NCBI RefSeq assembly: GCF_018860365.1
Contig: NZ_JAHKPO010000023.1
Location: 123,759-187,758 of the forward strand
Length of the DNA stretch: 64,000 nt
Source: Arenibacter algicola
GTDB lineage: Bacteria; Bacteroidota; Bacteroidia; Flavobacteriales; Flavobacteriaceae
Reading direction: 5' to 3'
Of the stretch, positions 37,010-46,967 are shown piece after piece; the stretch's first letter is position 1, and the number at the start of each line of letters is the position of its first letter. Made by a program: the position numbers and the translations under genes. Under the pieces are notes generated by a model that searched no databases, was not told the origin of the DNA, and saw only the letters and a list, made by a program, of their open reading frames with translations.

Positions 37010-38104
37010 ATGAATATACAGAATAGAATAGTTTCCGTGGATATCTTTAGGGGACTTACCATTGTCCTTATGATTTTGGTAAATAATCCCGGAACCTGGT
37101 CCCATGTGTACGCTCCTTTCTTGCATGCTCCATGGCACGGATATACCCCTACAGATCTTGTATTTCCCTTTTTCTTGTTCATTGTGGGCTGTTCCATTGT
37201 TTTTGCGTATCAACACAAACCGGTAGATTCCAGCACCTATAAAAAAATTACCATAAGAGCCTTGAAATTAATAGGCCTGGGTCTATTCTTGGGGGCGTTT
37301 ACCATTCACTTTCCCTTCTTTAAGGATTTCGAAAACATTCGATTTCCAGGGGTGCTACAGCGCATTGGTGTGGTGTTTTTCTTCGCCTCAATTTTATTCA
37401 TCAATTTCAATTGGAAAACACTGGTTGGTATTTGCGCTTTTCTTTTGATAGGGTATTGGTTGCTTATGGGCTTTGTACCTGTAAATGGAATGGCACCTAC
37501 CTTTGAACGTGCTCCTAACAATTTGGCCAATTATTTGGATGTTCTTGTTTTTGGATCTCATAGCTATAAGGCTGATTATGATCCCGAAGGCTTGTTAAGT
37601 ACTCTGCCATCAATAGCTACCACATTAATGGGAATTTTTACAGGTCTAATTTTACGCTCCAAAAGAGCTAAAAAGGAAATGGTGCTTTTTGGTATTGGAA
37701 CTGTAATGTTGCTTGTAGGTTATGTGTGGGATATGTTTTTCCCAATAAACAAGGCCCTGTGGAGTAGTAGTTTTGTAATGGTAACAGCTGGTTGGGCCAA
37801 TATAATTTTAGCAATAATATATTATATCTCCGATGTAAAGGGAATTAAGTTTGGCAGTATATTTAAATATGCCGGAGCAAATGCCATTGTCCTGTATTTT
37901 CTTTCCAGTTTTACCAGTAAAATTATGGGTTTGGTAAAAGTAGATGGGGACACCTCCCTAAAAAGCTGGCTTTTTAATACCGTTTATGTACAGGATTTTC
38001 TGGCAATGGAAACCTCTTCATTGTTGTACGGACTCTCATTGGTCTCTTTGTATGTGTTACTGGGATATATTCTTTACAGAAAAAAGATATTTATAAGGGT
38101 ATAA
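37010..38104 (+). CDS. Heparan-alpha-glucosaminide N-acetyltransferase-like membrane protein
   Basis: A 364-residue polytopic protein of the HGSNAT/DUF5009 acyltransferase family. It begins with RIVSVDIFRGLTIVLMILVN, followed by the conserved HAPWHGYTPTDLVFPFFLF, whose histidine is the transmembrane acetyl-carrying residue in the animal enzyme. About ten spans follow. Relatives in Bacteroidota are common near glycan-use genes and may acetylate amino sugars across the inner membrane. Its stop is one base away from the stop of the convergent esterase gene. Confidence 0.85.
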   Translation: MNIQNRIVSVDIFRGLTIVLMILVNNPGTWSHVYAPFLHAPWHGYTPTDLVFPFFLFIVGCSIVFAYQHKPVDSSTYKKITIRALKLIGLGLFLGAFTIHFPFFKDFENIRFPGVLQRIGVVFFFASILFINFNWKTLVGICAFLLIGYWLLMGFVPVNGMAPTFERAPNNLANYLDVLVFGSHSYKADYDPEGLLSTLPSIATTLMGIFTGLILRSKRAKKEMVLFGIGTVMLLVGYVWDMFFPINKALWSSSFVMVTAGWANIILAIIYYISDVKGIKFGSIFKYAGANAIVLYFLSSFTSKIMGLVKVDGDTSLKSWLFNTVYVQDFLAMETSSLLYGLSLVSLYVLLGYILYRKKIFIRV

Positions 38105-38105
38105 T

Positions 38106-38918
38106 TCAGTCCTTTTGAAAAGCCCATTTAATAAATTGCGGCAGTGCCGAGCCCCAGGTGTATAAATCGTGCTTTCCTCCTTCAATCTCTTTATAGCAAA
38201 TGTCCCCGGGATAGGAATACCCTTTTAACTGCAATTCGTTTATTACATCCAAGGTGTCATCTATTACATCTATAACACCATTGTTGTTTCGGTCATCGGT
38301 TTCTTCCTCTGTACCGCACTGAAAAAAGTATTGTAAAGGCGCCAGATTTTTTGAGTGCTTGATCATATCCAAAGTAATCCTGCTTCTATCCTCCATATCG
38401 TGTTTTTGGTATGCTTTCCTGCGCCACCAAAAGGAACCACTAAAAACGCCGACTTTAGCAAATAACTGGGAATTGTTGAATGCAATATCAAAAGCGGAAA
38501 GACCTCCCAGGGAAAAACCACAATAGACCCAGTTTTGTTCAGGAGGGGAAACTTTGAATTCCTGGCCTAGGAAGGGAATGAATTCATCTACAATAAATTT
38601 GGAGTATTGCAGCGCCTTGTTGCCCCTACCTTTAAAATCTGCAGAAACAGAAGTGCCATACTCATAAAGTCTATTTTGATCTGCTTCTATACCCACAAAA
38701 ATAAAAGGGATAGTTTTCTTGTCCTTATAGGCGCCGGACAAGGTTTTTTCTAAATTCAATCCCACATAGTCTTGGCCATCGTTCATTAACAGCACAGGAA
38801 ATGGTGACTGGGATTCCCTGTAGTTTGGAGGAGCAACCAATCTAAAGGCCACGTTTCGGTCTAAATTGAAAGAAAAAACACTTCCTTTTAAACTAATGTA
38901 ATCACTCGTGAACTGCAT
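38106..38918 (-). CDS. Alpha/beta-hydrolase esterase, enterochelin esterase-like
   Basis: A 270-residue serine esterase of the Fes/D-like (DUF3327-type putative esterase) fold. The nucleophile elbow is CGFSLGGLSAF, the late histidine is in GGKHDLYTW, and an acid lies in the DDTLDV region. Preceding blocks PFPVLLMNDGQDY and FIFVGIEADQNR are typical of the family. No signal peptide is apparent when the ATG at 38918 is used; a longer frame to 38975 adds residues that do not look like a signal. The substrate could be a siderophore, an acylated sugar or another ester. Confidence 0.8.
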   Translation of the reverse strand: MQFTSDYISLKGSVFSFNLDRNVAFRLVAPPNYRESQSPFPVLLMNDGQDYVGLNLEKTLSGAYKDKKTIPFIFVGIEADQNRLYEYGTSVSADFKGRGNKALQYSKFIVDEFIPFLGQEFKVSPPEQNWVYCGFSLGGLSAFDIAFNNSQLFAKVGVFSGSFWWRRKAYQKHDMEDRSRITLDMIKHSKNLAPLQYFFQCGTEEETDDRNNNGVIDVIDDTLDVINELQLKGYSYPGDICYKEIEGGKHDLYTWGSALPQFIKWAFQKD

Positions 38919-39035
38919 AAATAAAACTTCAAATCTTGCAAGTATAACGATTCTTGAAAATAATATTGTATTCAAATTGGGTATTTAACCTCTCTAACAA
39001 TGGTTGTAACCCTCTTGAGGGAAAGTAACCCAATA

Positions 39036-39764
39036 CTATTCAATCTGCTCCGGGAAGAATTTTTTTAATTCATTGTAAAGTTCAATGCTTGTATTTTCCT
39101 TTGCAGAAAAGTAAATTTTCTCTCCATTTGTTTTTGTAAAAAGCAGGTATGCTTTGTTATCCGCGTTCAATATCAATTTTACTTTCTCCCCTTCCTTGGT
39201 CTTAAAATATCCCTTCCTGATGCTTCCCAGGGCAAATCCATTGGTTTTTGATGTAATGGTAGGTAAATGGTCCACAAGGATTACGGATTCTATATCCGAC
39301 GCACCTAGTGTTTCCCCATAACTGCCCTGAAATTGGACAGAATCCGGTGCAATGACTATTTGATTTTCCTTAAAACCCATGGCTAGGAGCCCAACTACTA
39401 GAATCAAGGTTGCCACAAGCACATAAAGACCAATTTTATTCCATTTACTGCTAGATCCTTTCCAGTATTTATTGCTTTCCCTCATGAAATAGATATAGGC
39501 AAGAATAGGATAAACACCTATAAATATTCCGCTTGCGCTTTCCCCAATGGCAAAGTGCAATAAGAGGCCAATAGCAATAAAGCTAACTCCCAAAAACAGG
39601 TGGAACTTTTTAAAATAGGGGATGTACGATTTTATATCCACCTTTGTTCTTTCTGCCTCACTCATGGTGTTATAGCCGGAAAGAAGATATTTCGAATTGT
39701 TTTCCGTTACAAGGAACGCCATGGATATAAAAAGCAGGCCAGTTCCAATTATTATATAAAGCAT
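39036..39764 (-). CDS. DUF3784-like membrane protein with bacterial PH-like domain
   Basis: A 242-residue membrane protein. Residues 1-125 contain four spans, the first two enclosing a loop YNTMSEAERTKVD characteristic of the DUF3784 group. After a span at about 110-130 comes a soluble C-terminal domain (DSVQFQGSYGETLGASDIES...) with the beta-rich look of bacterial PH domains. The function is unknown. It lies between the esterase and ribE, with separate spacing on both sides. Confidence 0.65.
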   Translation of the reverse strand: MLYIIIGTGLLFISMAFLVTENNSKYLLSGYNTMSEAERTKVDIKSYIPYFKKFHLFLGVSFIAIGLLLHFAIGESASGIFIGVYPILAYIYFMRESNKYWKGSSSKWNKIGLYVLVATLILVVGLLAMGFKENQIVIAPDSVQFQGSYGETLGASDIESVILVDHLPTITSKTNGFALGSIRKGYFKTKEGEKVKLILNADNKAYLLFTKTNGEKIYFSAKENTSIELYNELKKFFPEQIE

Positions 39765-39863
39765 AAGTTATAAACCCTATAGTGTTCTAGGTGTTTAAAT
39801 TAGCACAATTTTTATAATAATCTGTCTTGGTACCTGGAAATTCCAAAAACGACAACTACATAA

Positions 39864-40454
39864 TTAACCTCGGAGTTCCAATAGCCTGGAAACATACTTT
39901 CCTATTACGTCAAACTCCAGATTAACCCTTGTCCCTATGGTGTAACTTCTAAATCGTGTGTGTTCATAAGTGTAGGGGATTATGGCTACACTAAAACTGT
40001 TTTTTTGGGAATCCACTACCGTTAAACTGGTTCCGTCTATGGTTATGGATCCTTTTTCTATGGTAACGTTATTTTGTGTTGGATCATAACTAAAGGTAAA
40101 AAACCAGCTGCCATCCTTTTCTTTAATATCGATACATTCCCCGGTTTGGTCCACATGGCCCTGTACAATATGTCCGTCCAACCTGGCTCCTAGCACCATG
40201 GCACGTTCCAAGTTTACAAGATCTCCTTCATTAAGGTCGTTCAAGTTGGTTTTTTCCAAGGTTTCCTCAATGGCGGTTACGGTATACTGATCAGCAGCAA
40301 TTTTTACGACTGTAAGACACACTCCATTATGCGCAACACTTTGGTCTATTTTTAGTTCTTGGGTAATCTTAGATCTTATGGTAATATGAAGATTACCTCC
40401 CTCTTTCTCCAATTTTTTTACTTCTCCCAAAGTTTCAATAATCCCAGTAAACAT
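39864..40454 (-). CDS. ribE: Riboflavin synthase, alpha subunit
   Basis: A 196-residue cytoplasmic enzyme that converts two 6,7-dimethyl-8-ribityllumazine molecules to riboflavin. The start MFTGIIETLGEV is the family signature. The two lumazine-binding half-repeats are visible, with SVAHNGVCLTVV in the first and KGSITIDGTSLTVV in the second, and GHIVQGHVDQTG between them. Length is normal. It is divergent from pdxA with 70 bases between starts. No FMN riboswitch fold was seen upstream. Confidence 0.95.
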   Translation of the reverse strand: MFTGIIETLGEVKKLEKEGGNLHITIRSKITQELKIDQSVAHNGVCLTVVKIAADQYTVTAIEETLEKTNLNDLNEGDLVNLERAMVLGARLDGHIVQGHVDQTGECIDIKEKDGSWFFTFSYDPTQNNVTIEKGSITIDGTSLTVVDSQKNSFSVAIIPYTYEHTRFRSYTIGTRVNLEFDVIGKYVSRLLELRG

Positions 40455-40524
40455 GTGTCGTTTTAATTAAGTAGTTTTGTGTTGTAAATTTAAGGGTTTA
40501 TTTCATATTAAACGAAAAGACAAA

Positions 40525-41577
40525 ATGCAGGGAACTGGAAATATAAAATTGGGGATATCCATTGGGGATTTAAATGGAATTGGGTGCGAAGTGGTGCTTA
40601 AGACATTTGAAGATTCCCGGATGTTGGATTTCTGCACACCGGTTATTTTTGCATCCAATAAAACTATCTCCCACCAAAAATCGGAGTTGGGATTGGAAAT
40701 AAACTATAATGGCATCCACGAAGCCTCCAAAGCAATTGACGGAAAGATAAATGTGGTGAATGTATGGAAGGAAACTCCTGTTGTTAATTTTGGGGAGCCA
40801 ACCCCTGAGAGCGGAAAATATGCCATTCAGTCTTTAAAGGCGGCAGTAGCGGCCCTAAAGAATAACGAGATAGACGTTTTGGTTACGGCACCGATTAATA
40901 AGAACAACATACAGGCCGAGGATTTTAAATTTCCAGGGCATACGGACTATTTGGCCAAGGAATTGGAAGGAGAAAGTCTAATGTTTATGGTGACAGATGG
41001 TTTAAGGGTGGGCTTGCTTACAGATCATGTTGCTGTAAAGGATGTTGCGGCTAGCATTACACCACAATTGATACGCTCTAAAATTGCCACTATTTCCAAC
41101 TCCTTAAAGATGGATTTTGGTATTAGGAAACCTAAAATCGCGCTTTTGGGAATTAATCCCCATAGTGGTGATAATGGTGTAATAGGAAAAGAAGATGACG
41201 AGGTTTTAAGGCCAGTTATCAAGGAAATGGCGGAAAAGGGACATTTGGTATTTGGGCCTTATTCGGCAGATAGCTTTTTTGGGTCTGACAATTACAAGAA
41301 TTTCGATGCTATTTTGGCGGCCTATCATGACCAGGGACTTATACCTTTTAAAACCTTGTCCTTTGGTAAAGGGGTAAACTTTACCGCAGGCCTTAATAAA
41401 GTGCGTACTTCCCCGGACCACGGAACAGCCTATGAAATTGCAGGGAAAGGGGTTGCGGACAATAGTTCCTTTAAGGAGGCTGTATTTATGGCCCTCCATA
41501 TATTTAAAAATAGACAGGAATATAAGGAATTAACAGGGAATCCTTTAAGAAAACATAAGCTAAAAAGGCAGGGATAG
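40525..41577 (+). CDS. pdxA: 4-hydroxythreonine-4-phosphate dehydrogenase
   Basis: A 350-residue NAD-dependent enzyme of pyridoxal 5'-phosphate synthesis. Signatures include GISIGDLNGIGCEVVLK, VTAPINKNNI, FPGHTDYLA, the metal ligands in LGINPHSGDNG and YHDQGLIPFK, and TSPDHGTAYEIAGKG. The ATG at 40525 is chosen because upstream residues do not match the family. A -7-like TAGTTTTG lies at 40472-40479, but without a clear -33 TTG. The gene precedes the L32/fatty acid cluster in an order common in Bacteroidota. Confidence 0.95.
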   Translation: MQGTGNIKLGISIGDLNGIGCEVVLKTFEDSRMLDFCTPVIFASNKTISHQKSELGLEINYNGIHEASKAIDGKINVVNVWKETPVVNFGEPTPESGKYAIQSLKAAVAALKNNEIDVLVTAPINKNNIQAEDFKFPGHTDYLAKELEGESLMFMVTDGLRVGLLTDHVAVKDVAASITPQLIRSKIATISNSLKMDFGIRKPKIALLGINPHSGDNGVIGKEDDEVLRPVIKEMAEKGHLVFGPYSADSFFGSDNYKNFDAILAAYHDQGLIPFKTLSFGKGVNFTAGLNKVRTSPDHGTAYEIAGKGVADNSSFKEAVFMALHIFKNRQEYKELTGNPLRKHKLKRQG

Positions 41578-41663
41578 TTTTGCCATATTATTGGGAAGCT
41601 ATTCGGCATTGGATCATTGAATTAGGTAAATTTAATAGGAATATATTTATTTCGTTCTATTTG

Positions 41664-41693
41664 TTGGCTTTTTACAAAATAATAGTATCTTTG
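41664..41693 (+). promoter_or_regulatory. Bacteroidota promoter of the DUF177-rpmF unit
   Basis: TTG at 41664-41666, a 19-base spacer and TATCTTTG at 41686-41693 match the Bacteroidota consensus exactly. Transcription would begin close to 41700, about 38 bases before the DUF177 start. Confidence 0.8.
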
Positions 41694-41737
41694 CACCCGC
41701 CTTTATTGCGGCGGGTACGTTAAAACCAGTGTGGATC

Positions 41738-42271
41738 ATGATGCAGCATAAGGAGTTTATTATTCCTTTTTCGGGACTGAAACAGGGAAAACACGAGTTT
41801 GAGTACACAATTGAGAATAAGTTCTTTGAGTCTTTTGAGTATGATGAGTTCAACGGTGCGAATATTAAATTAGACGTTACCCTGAATAAAATGAGTACCA
41901 TGATGGAGTTGGAAATGAAGGCACGGGGAACAGTAAATGTTAATTGTGACCTCACCAGCGAACCTTATGATCAAAAAATCAAAGCCGATTTGGAATTGGT
42001 TGTTAAGTTTGGTGATGAGTACAACAACGACAATGATGAAATATTGATTATTCCACACAGTGAATACCAAATCAATATTGCACAGTACGTTTATGAAATG
42101 TTGGTATTGTCGGTACCGCTTAAAAAGGTTCACCCTGGGGTGTTGGACGGCACTTTACAATCAGAGGTGTTGGACAAGCTGGAAGAACTCCAACCAAAAG
42201 ATACAAAGGAAAACAAAGAAGATATCGATCCCCGGTGGGACGCTTTAAAAAAATTATTAACGGATAAATAA
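41738..42271 (+). CDS. DUF177/YceD-family protein
   Basis: A 177-residue acidic cytoplasmic protein of the YceD/DUF177 family, nearly always encoded directly before rpmF and linked to 23S rRNA and L32 handling. Markers are [30 protein letters not shown] and the late PRWDALKKL. The ATG at 41738 is taken; a second ATG immediately follows, and a GTG at 41729 is less likely. It lies eight bases before rpmF and behind a consensus promoter. Confidence 0.9.
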   Translation: MMQHKEFIIPFSGLKQGKHEFEYTIENKFFESFEYDEFNGANIKLDVTLNKMSTMMELEMKARGTVNVNCDLTSEPYDQKIKADLELVVKFGDEYNNDNDEILIIPHSEYQINIAQYVYEMLVLSVPLKKVHPGVLDGTLQSEVLDKLEELQPKDTKENKEDIDPRWDALKKLLTDK

Positions 42272-42279
42272 GTTTCATA

Positions 42280-42477
42280 ATGGCACATCCTAAAAGAAAA
42301 ATTTCCAAAACCAGAAGAGACAAGAGAAGAACGCATTATAAGGCGGTAGCTCCTACTGTAGCACAAGATCCAACTACTGGAGAAATGCATTTGTTTCACA
42401 GAGCTCATTGGCATGAAGGTAAATTATACTACCGTGGAGAGGTTTTGATTGACAAAACTGAAGAAGCAGTAGCATAA
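42280..42477 (+). CDS. rpmF: 50S ribosomal protein L32
   Basis: A 65-residue basic protein beginning [17 protein letters not shown], the typical L32 N-terminus. The canonical zinc-binding cysteines are replaced ([18 protein letters not shown]), as in cysteine-free L32 forms. It is cotranscribed with DUF177, and a strong terminator follows at 42503-42533. Confidence 0.96.
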   Translation: MAHPKRKISKTRRDKRRTHYKAVAPTVAQDPTTGEMHLFHRAHWHEGKLYYRGEVLIDKTEEAVA

Positions 42478-42502
42478 TTTAGGCTAGAACAATATAATTT
42501 GG

Positions 42503-42533
42503 ACTCCCACTTCTTAAGAGTGGGAGTTTTTTT
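42503..42533 (+). terminator. Rho-independent terminator after rpmF
   Basis: ACTCCCACT (42503-42511) pairs with AGTGGGAGT (42519-42527) around a seven-base loop and is followed by a T run. It separates the rpmF transcript from fabH, so fabH needs its own promoter or read-through. Confidence 0.85.
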
Positions 42534-42651
42534 ATGAAGGCGATGTAAATTTCAAAAACAAGGTTTTTTTGGACTTAAAGTCATATAAAATCACTAATTT
42601 TCACAAATTTTCAATTGTTTTTGGAGGTTTATTGATAAAAATCAAATTTAG

Positions 42652-43647
42652 ATGAGCAAAACAACAGCTGCAATTACTGCTGTAGGGTCTTATGTGCCAG
42701 ACTTTGTAATGACGAATAAGATTTTGGAAACTTTGGTAGATACTAATGATGAATGGATTACGACCAGGACAGGTATCAAGGAAAGGAGAATCTTAAAGGG
42801 TGAGGGTCTAGGAACATCCTATCTTGCCATAAAAGCTGCGGAGCAACTTCTGGAAAAACGAAAATTAGATCCCAAGGAGATCGAACTGATTATTGTTGCA
42901 ACTGCAACTCCGGATATGCTGGTTGCTGCAACTGCAGCCTATGTGGCTTCGGAAATTGGAGCCACCAACGCCTTCGCGTATGATTTGCAAGCTGCATGTT
43001 CCAGTTTTTTATATGGAATGTCCACGGCTGCCAGTTATATAGAATCCGGGCGATATAAAAAGGTATTGCTTATCGGGGCCGATAAAATGTCCTCTATTAT
43101 AGACTATACCGATAGAACCACTTGTATTATTTTTGGGGATGGTGCCGGCGCGGCGCTTTTTGAACCAAATAACGAAGGTCTAGGTCTTCAGGACGAATAT
43201 TTAAGGTCGGATGGCGTAGGAAGAAATTTCCTTAAAATGGATGCCGGGGGCTCCTTGCTTCCTGCTTCTGAGGAAACTGTTAAAAACCGTCAACATTTTA
43301 TTTACCAGGATGGGAAGTCGGTCTTTAAATTTGCGGTTACCAATATGGCCGATTCCGCCGCCAAGATTATGGAGAGAAATAATTTGACGCACGAGGATGT
43401 TGATTGGTTAATACCACATCAGGCCAACAAAAGAATTATCGATGCCACTTCCAATAGAATGGGGCTGGACGATTCCAAGGTGATGATGAATATACAGAGG
43501 TACGGAAATACCACTTCCGCAACGCTGCCACTTTTATTGAGCGACTATGAAAGCCAGCTTAAGAAAGGTGACAATTTGGTTTTTGCAGCCTTTGGTGGTG
43601 GTTTCACCTGGGGCTCCATATATTTAAAATGGGCATACAATTCATAA
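42652..43647 (+). CDS. fabH: Beta-ketoacyl-ACP synthase III
   Basis: A 331-residue enzyme that starts fatty acid synthesis by condensing acetyl-CoA with malonyl-ACP. The catalytic triad is present: cysteine in YDLQAACSSFLYG, histidine in DWLIPHQAN and asparagine in QRYGNTTSATLPL. The N-terminal DTNDEWITTRTGIKERR is the family signature. Length is standard. It leads fabH-accB-accC, placing initiation and malonyl-CoA supply together. Confidence 0.96.
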   Translation: MSKTTAAITAVGSYVPDFVMTNKILETLVDTNDEWITTRTGIKERRILKGEGLGTSYLAIKAAEQLLEKRKLDPKEIELIIVATATPDMLVAATAAYVASEIGATNAFAYDLQAACSSFLYGMSTAASYIESGRYKKVLLIGADKMSSIIDYTDRTTCIIFGDGAGAALFEPNNEGLGLQDEYLRSDGVGRNFLKMDAGGSLLPASEETVKNRQHFIYQDGKSVFKFAVTNMADSAAKIMERNNLTHEDVDWLIPHQANKRIIDATSNRMGLDDSKVMMNIQRYGNTTSATLPLLLSDYESQLKKGDNLVFAAFGGGFTWGSIYLKWAYNS

Positions 43648-43680
43648 ATTTGTCGCAACCTATAAACTAATACGAACTCT

Positions 43681-44166
43681 ATGGATATTAAAGAAATTCA
43701 AAGCTTAATTAAATTTGTCGCCAAATCTGGGGCTAGTGAAGTGAAATTGGAGATGGAAGATATAAAGATCACCATCCGAACCGGTGCAGCTGGTCATACT
43801 GCAGAACCAACTTATGTACAGCAAATTCCTATGGGAGGCCATATGCCACAACAAATGGCTGCAGCCCCTGCAAGCGCTCCTTCTGTTGAAGTGGAGATGA
43901 AAAAGGAAGCTGATGAAAATTCAAAATATATAACCATAAAATCGCCTATAATTGGTACTTTTTATAGAAAACCCTCACCTGATAAACCGTCTTTTGTTGA
44001 GGTAGGGGATACTATTGGTAAAGGTGATGTGCTTTGTGTCATAGAAGCAATGAAATTGTTTAATGATATTGAATCCGAAGTTTCCGGTACAATCGTGAAA
44101 GTTCTTGTAGATGATAGTTCACCTGTAGAATTTGATCAGCCTTTATTTTTGGTAGATCCATCATAA
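43681..44166 (+). CDS. accB: Biotin carboxyl carrier protein of acetyl-CoA carboxylase
   Basis: A 161-residue carrier. The N-terminal region [17 protein letters not shown] is the usual BCCP start, a Pro/Ala/Gln-rich linker follows (about residues 50-75), and the biotinyl domain carries the biotin-accepting lysine in [10 protein letters not shown]. It works with AccC encoded next and with the carboxyltransferase encoded elsewhere. Confidence 0.96.
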   Translation: MDIKEIQSLIKFVAKSGASEVKLEMEDIKITIRTGAAGHTAEPTYVQQIPMGGHMPQQMAAAPASAPSVEVEMKKEADENSKYITIKSPIIGTFYRKPSPDKPSFVEVGDTIGKGDVLCVIEAMKLFNDIESEVSGTIVKVLVDDSSPVEFDQPLFLVDPS

Positions 44167-44257
44167 GAAGTTTTAAATGCTAAATGTCGGATGATGATTT
44201 TATATGGTCATTTCGAATCATTTAAAATTTAGAATACAAAATTTAAAATTTCAAAAG

Positions 44258-45610
44258 ATGTTTAAGAAAATACTTATTGCAAATAGGGGAGAAATAGCGC
44301 TACGTATTATTAGGACCTGTAAGGAAATGGGTATAAAAACGGTAGCGGTATATTCTAAAGCGGATGAGGAAAGCCTACATGTACGTTTTGCGGACGAAGC
44401 CGTTTGCATAGGTCCTGCCCCAAGTAGCGAATCTTATCTAAAAATACCGAATATTATTGCAGCGGCCGAAATTACCAACGCCGATGCCATTCACCCAGGA
44501 TATGGTTTTCTTTCCGAAAACTCCAAATTTTCTAGAATATGTGCTGAGCACGATATCAAATTTATTGGGGCTACGGGAGACCACATAGACAAGATGGGGG
44601 ATAAGGCCACGGCGAAGGAGACTATGAAAAAGGCCGGAGTACCTTGTGTTCCCGGTTCAGAGGGTTTGCTTAAGGATGTGGCCGATGCTAAAAAAGTGGC
44701 CAAAAAGATGGGTTATCCCGTTATGATCAAAGCTACCGCAGGGGGTGGCGGTAAAGGAATGCGTGCCGTAATGTCCGAGGAAAAGATGGAGGATCTTTTT
44801 GACAGTGCTGTAAAAGAGGCCACGGCAGCTTTTGGCAATGGAGGCATGTATATGGAAAAGTTGATCGAGGAACCTCGTCATATAGAAATCCAGATCGTAG
44901 GGGACCAATATGGTAAAGCCTGTCACCTTTCGGAAAGGGATTGCTCTATTCAACGTCGCCACCAAAAATTAACAGAAGAGACGCCTTCACCGTTCATGAC
45001 AGATAAGTTGAGGGATGATATGGGGAAAGCGGCAGTAAAAGCGGCAGAATATATTAAATATGAAGGAGCTGGTACAATAGAATTCCTAGTGGACAAACAC
45101 CGGAATTTCTATTTTATGGAAATGAATACAAGGATCCAGGTAGAACATCCCATAACAGAACAGGTAATAGATTATGACCTTATAAGGGAGCAAATTCTAG
45201 TTGCCGGTGGGGTGCCGATCTCAGGGAAAAATTATCTTCCAAAGCTGCATTCTATTGAATGTAGAATAAATGCGGAGGATCCCTACAACGGATTTAGACC
45301 TTCTCCTGGCAAGATAACCACCTTACATACCCCAGGAGGGCATGGGATACGTTTGGATACCCATGTTTATAGTGGTTATACCATTCCGCCCAATTATGAT
45401 TCCATGATTGCAAAGTTGATTACAACGGCCCAAACAAGGGAAGAGGCCATTAATAAAATGAAACGGGCATTGGATGAATTCGTTATTGAAGGTATTAAAA
45501 CAACCATTCCCTTTCATAGACAGCTAATGGATCACCCCGATTATTTAGCGGGGAACTATACCACAAAGTTTATGGAAGACTTTGTAATGGCACCACAACC
45601 AGCGGAATAA
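44258..45610 (+). CDS. accC: Biotin carboxylase subunit of acetyl-CoA carboxylase
   Basis: A 450-residue ATP-grasp enzyme that carboxylates biotin on AccB. It begins [24 protein letters not shown] is the glycine-rich ATP loop, [12 protein letters not shown] and [15 protein letters not shown] carry catalytic residues. The ATG at 44258 is used because the upstream extension to 44204 lacks similarity. A terminator with a 13-bp stem follows at 45646. Confidence 0.96.
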   Translation: MFKKILIANRGEIALRIIRTCKEMGIKTVAVYSKADEESLHVRFADEAVCIGPAPSSESYLKIPNIIAAAEITNADAIHPGYGFLSENSKFSRICAEHDIKFIGATGDHIDKMGDKATAKETMKKAGVPCVPGSEGLLKDVADAKKVAKKMGYPVMIKATAGGGGKGMRAVMSEEKMEDLFDSAVKEATAAFGNGGMYMEKLIEEPRHIEIQIVGDQYGKACHLSERDCSIQRRHQKLTEETPSPFMTDKLRDDMGKAAVKAAEYIKYEGAGTIEFLVDKHRNFYFMEMNTRIQVEHPITEQVIDYDLIREQILVAGGVPISGKNYLPKLHSIECRINAEDPYNGFRPSPGKITTLHTPGGHGIRLDTHVYSGYTIPPNYDSMIAKLITTAQTREEAINKMKRALDEFVIEGIKTTIPFHRQLMDHPDYLAGNYTTKFMEDFVMAPQPAE

Positions 45611-45645
45611 TCGGATTTTAATAATATAATTATTTCATGGATGAG

Positions 45646-45689
45646 GCGGATTAAACTGGTGGTCAACCAACAGTTTAATCCGCTTTTTT
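45646..45689 (+). terminator. Rho-independent terminator after accC
   Basis: GCGGATTAAACTG (45646-45658) pairs with CAGTTTAATCCGC (45671-45683), followed by a run of T. It ends the fabH-accB-accC transcript. Confidence 0.88.
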
Positions 45690-45797
45690 AGTTTATAGGA
45701 TTATTGAATGAACCCTTCACCATTAATTATTCATATCTAAATTAATAATACCTTTAGTCCTCTTTTGTTACTTTGATCATAAAAGCACCTGCCCTGT

Positions 45798-46916
45798 ATG
45801 AACCTAAGTTATTGGGAATATAAAACCTGGTTATCCAACATCGATTTTACCATTGTTGGCAGTGGAATTGTAGGCTTAAATTGCGCCTTACATTTAAAGA
45901 AACAATATCCCAAAGCAAAGATATTGGTCTTGGAAAGAGGTCAATTCCCACAAGGGGCCAGTACTAAAAATGCAGGATTCGCATGTTTTGGCAGTGTTTC
46001 AGAGGTTTTGTCCGACTTAAAAAATCACCCCGAAGAGGAAGTCCGCCAATTGGTTCTAAAACGCTGGGAGGGAATACAATTGCTAAGGGAAAATCTTGGC
46101 GATAAACCAATGGAATATCAAAACCACTGTGGGGGGCATGAGGTTTTTTTAAAGGAGCAGGCGGATCTATATGAAGATTGTTTGGACAATTTGGATAGGG
46201 TAAATACTTTATTGAGGCCAGTATTTGGCACAGACGCTTTTCTAGTGCATCCCAATACCTTTAATTTTAATGGGGTTCAGAAAAATTATGTTACAAATCC
46301 GTTCGAAGGGCAGATCAATACGGGTAAAATGATGAAAAGCTTGCTGGCCAAGGTGCAGAACAGTGGGGTGACCATCCTGAATGCCATTGGCGTGGATAGT
46401 TACCAAGAAAATATAGATCATGTTGTTGTTAAAACCGAGCAATTCGAATTTAAGACCAACAAACTGTTCGTTGCCACCAATGGTTTTGCTTCCCAATTAA
46501 TAGGGGAAACGGTGAAACCCGCCCGAGCTCAGGTGTTGATTACCAAGCCCATTGAAAATCTTTCCATAAAAGGTACTTTTCATTTGGATGAAGGCTACTA
46601 TTATTTTAGGAACATAGATAATCGAATCCTATTGGGAGGAGGGAGAAATCTCGATTTTAAAGGGGAGGAAACCACCTCCTTTGGCGAGACCTCTTTGATC
46701 CAGAACAGGCTGGAGAATATATTGCAAACAGTAATTTTACCCAACACACCCTTTGAAATAGACCTAAGATGGAGCGGTATTATGGGGATAGGAAATCATA
46801 AGAAACCTATTGTAAAACAACTTGCCAATAATGTGTTCTGTGGGGTAAGAATGGGCGGTATGGGAATTGCTATTGGTAGTTTGGTAGGTAGGGAATTGGC
46901 TAATTTGCTAAATTAG
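45798..46916 (+). CDS. FAD-dependent oxidoreductase, DAO family
   Basis: A 372-residue protein of the D-amino acid/glycine oxidase (DAO) superfamily. The Rossmann motif is FTIVGSGIVGLNCALHL (residues 17-33), followed by VLERGQFPQGASTKNAGFA, and a late RWSGIMGIGNHKKPIV and GVRMGGMGIAIG block for FAD. There is no signal peptide. Such enzymes oxidise amino acids or other secondary amines and pass electrons to oxygen or quinone. The substrate is unknown. Confidence 0.88.
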   Translation: MNLSYWEYKTWLSNIDFTIVGSGIVGLNCALHLKKQYPKAKILVLERGQFPQGASTKNAGFACFGSVSEVLSDLKNHPEEEVRQLVLKRWEGIQLLRENLGDKPMEYQNHCGGHEVFLKEQADLYEDCLDNLDRVNTLLRPVFGTDAFLVHPNTFNFNGVQKNYVTNPFEGQINTGKMMKSLLAKVQNSGVTILNAIGVDSYQENIDHVVVKTEQFEFKTNKLFVATNGFASQLIGETVKPARAQVLITKPIENLSIKGTFHLDEGYYYFRNIDNRILLGGGRNLDFKGEETTSFGETSLIQNRLENILQTVILPNTPFEIDLRWSGIMGIGNHKKPIVKQLANNVFCGVRMGGMGIAIGSLVGRELANLLN

Positions 46917-46967
46917 ATTTAAAGTTATCATGGCCCAATGCCGTAAAAATTTAATAACACATTCTGA

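Noticed and set aside
39765..40524. FMN riboswitch near ribE
   Set aside because: The gaps on either side of ribE are under 100 bases and contain no multi-helix fold resembling the RFN element.
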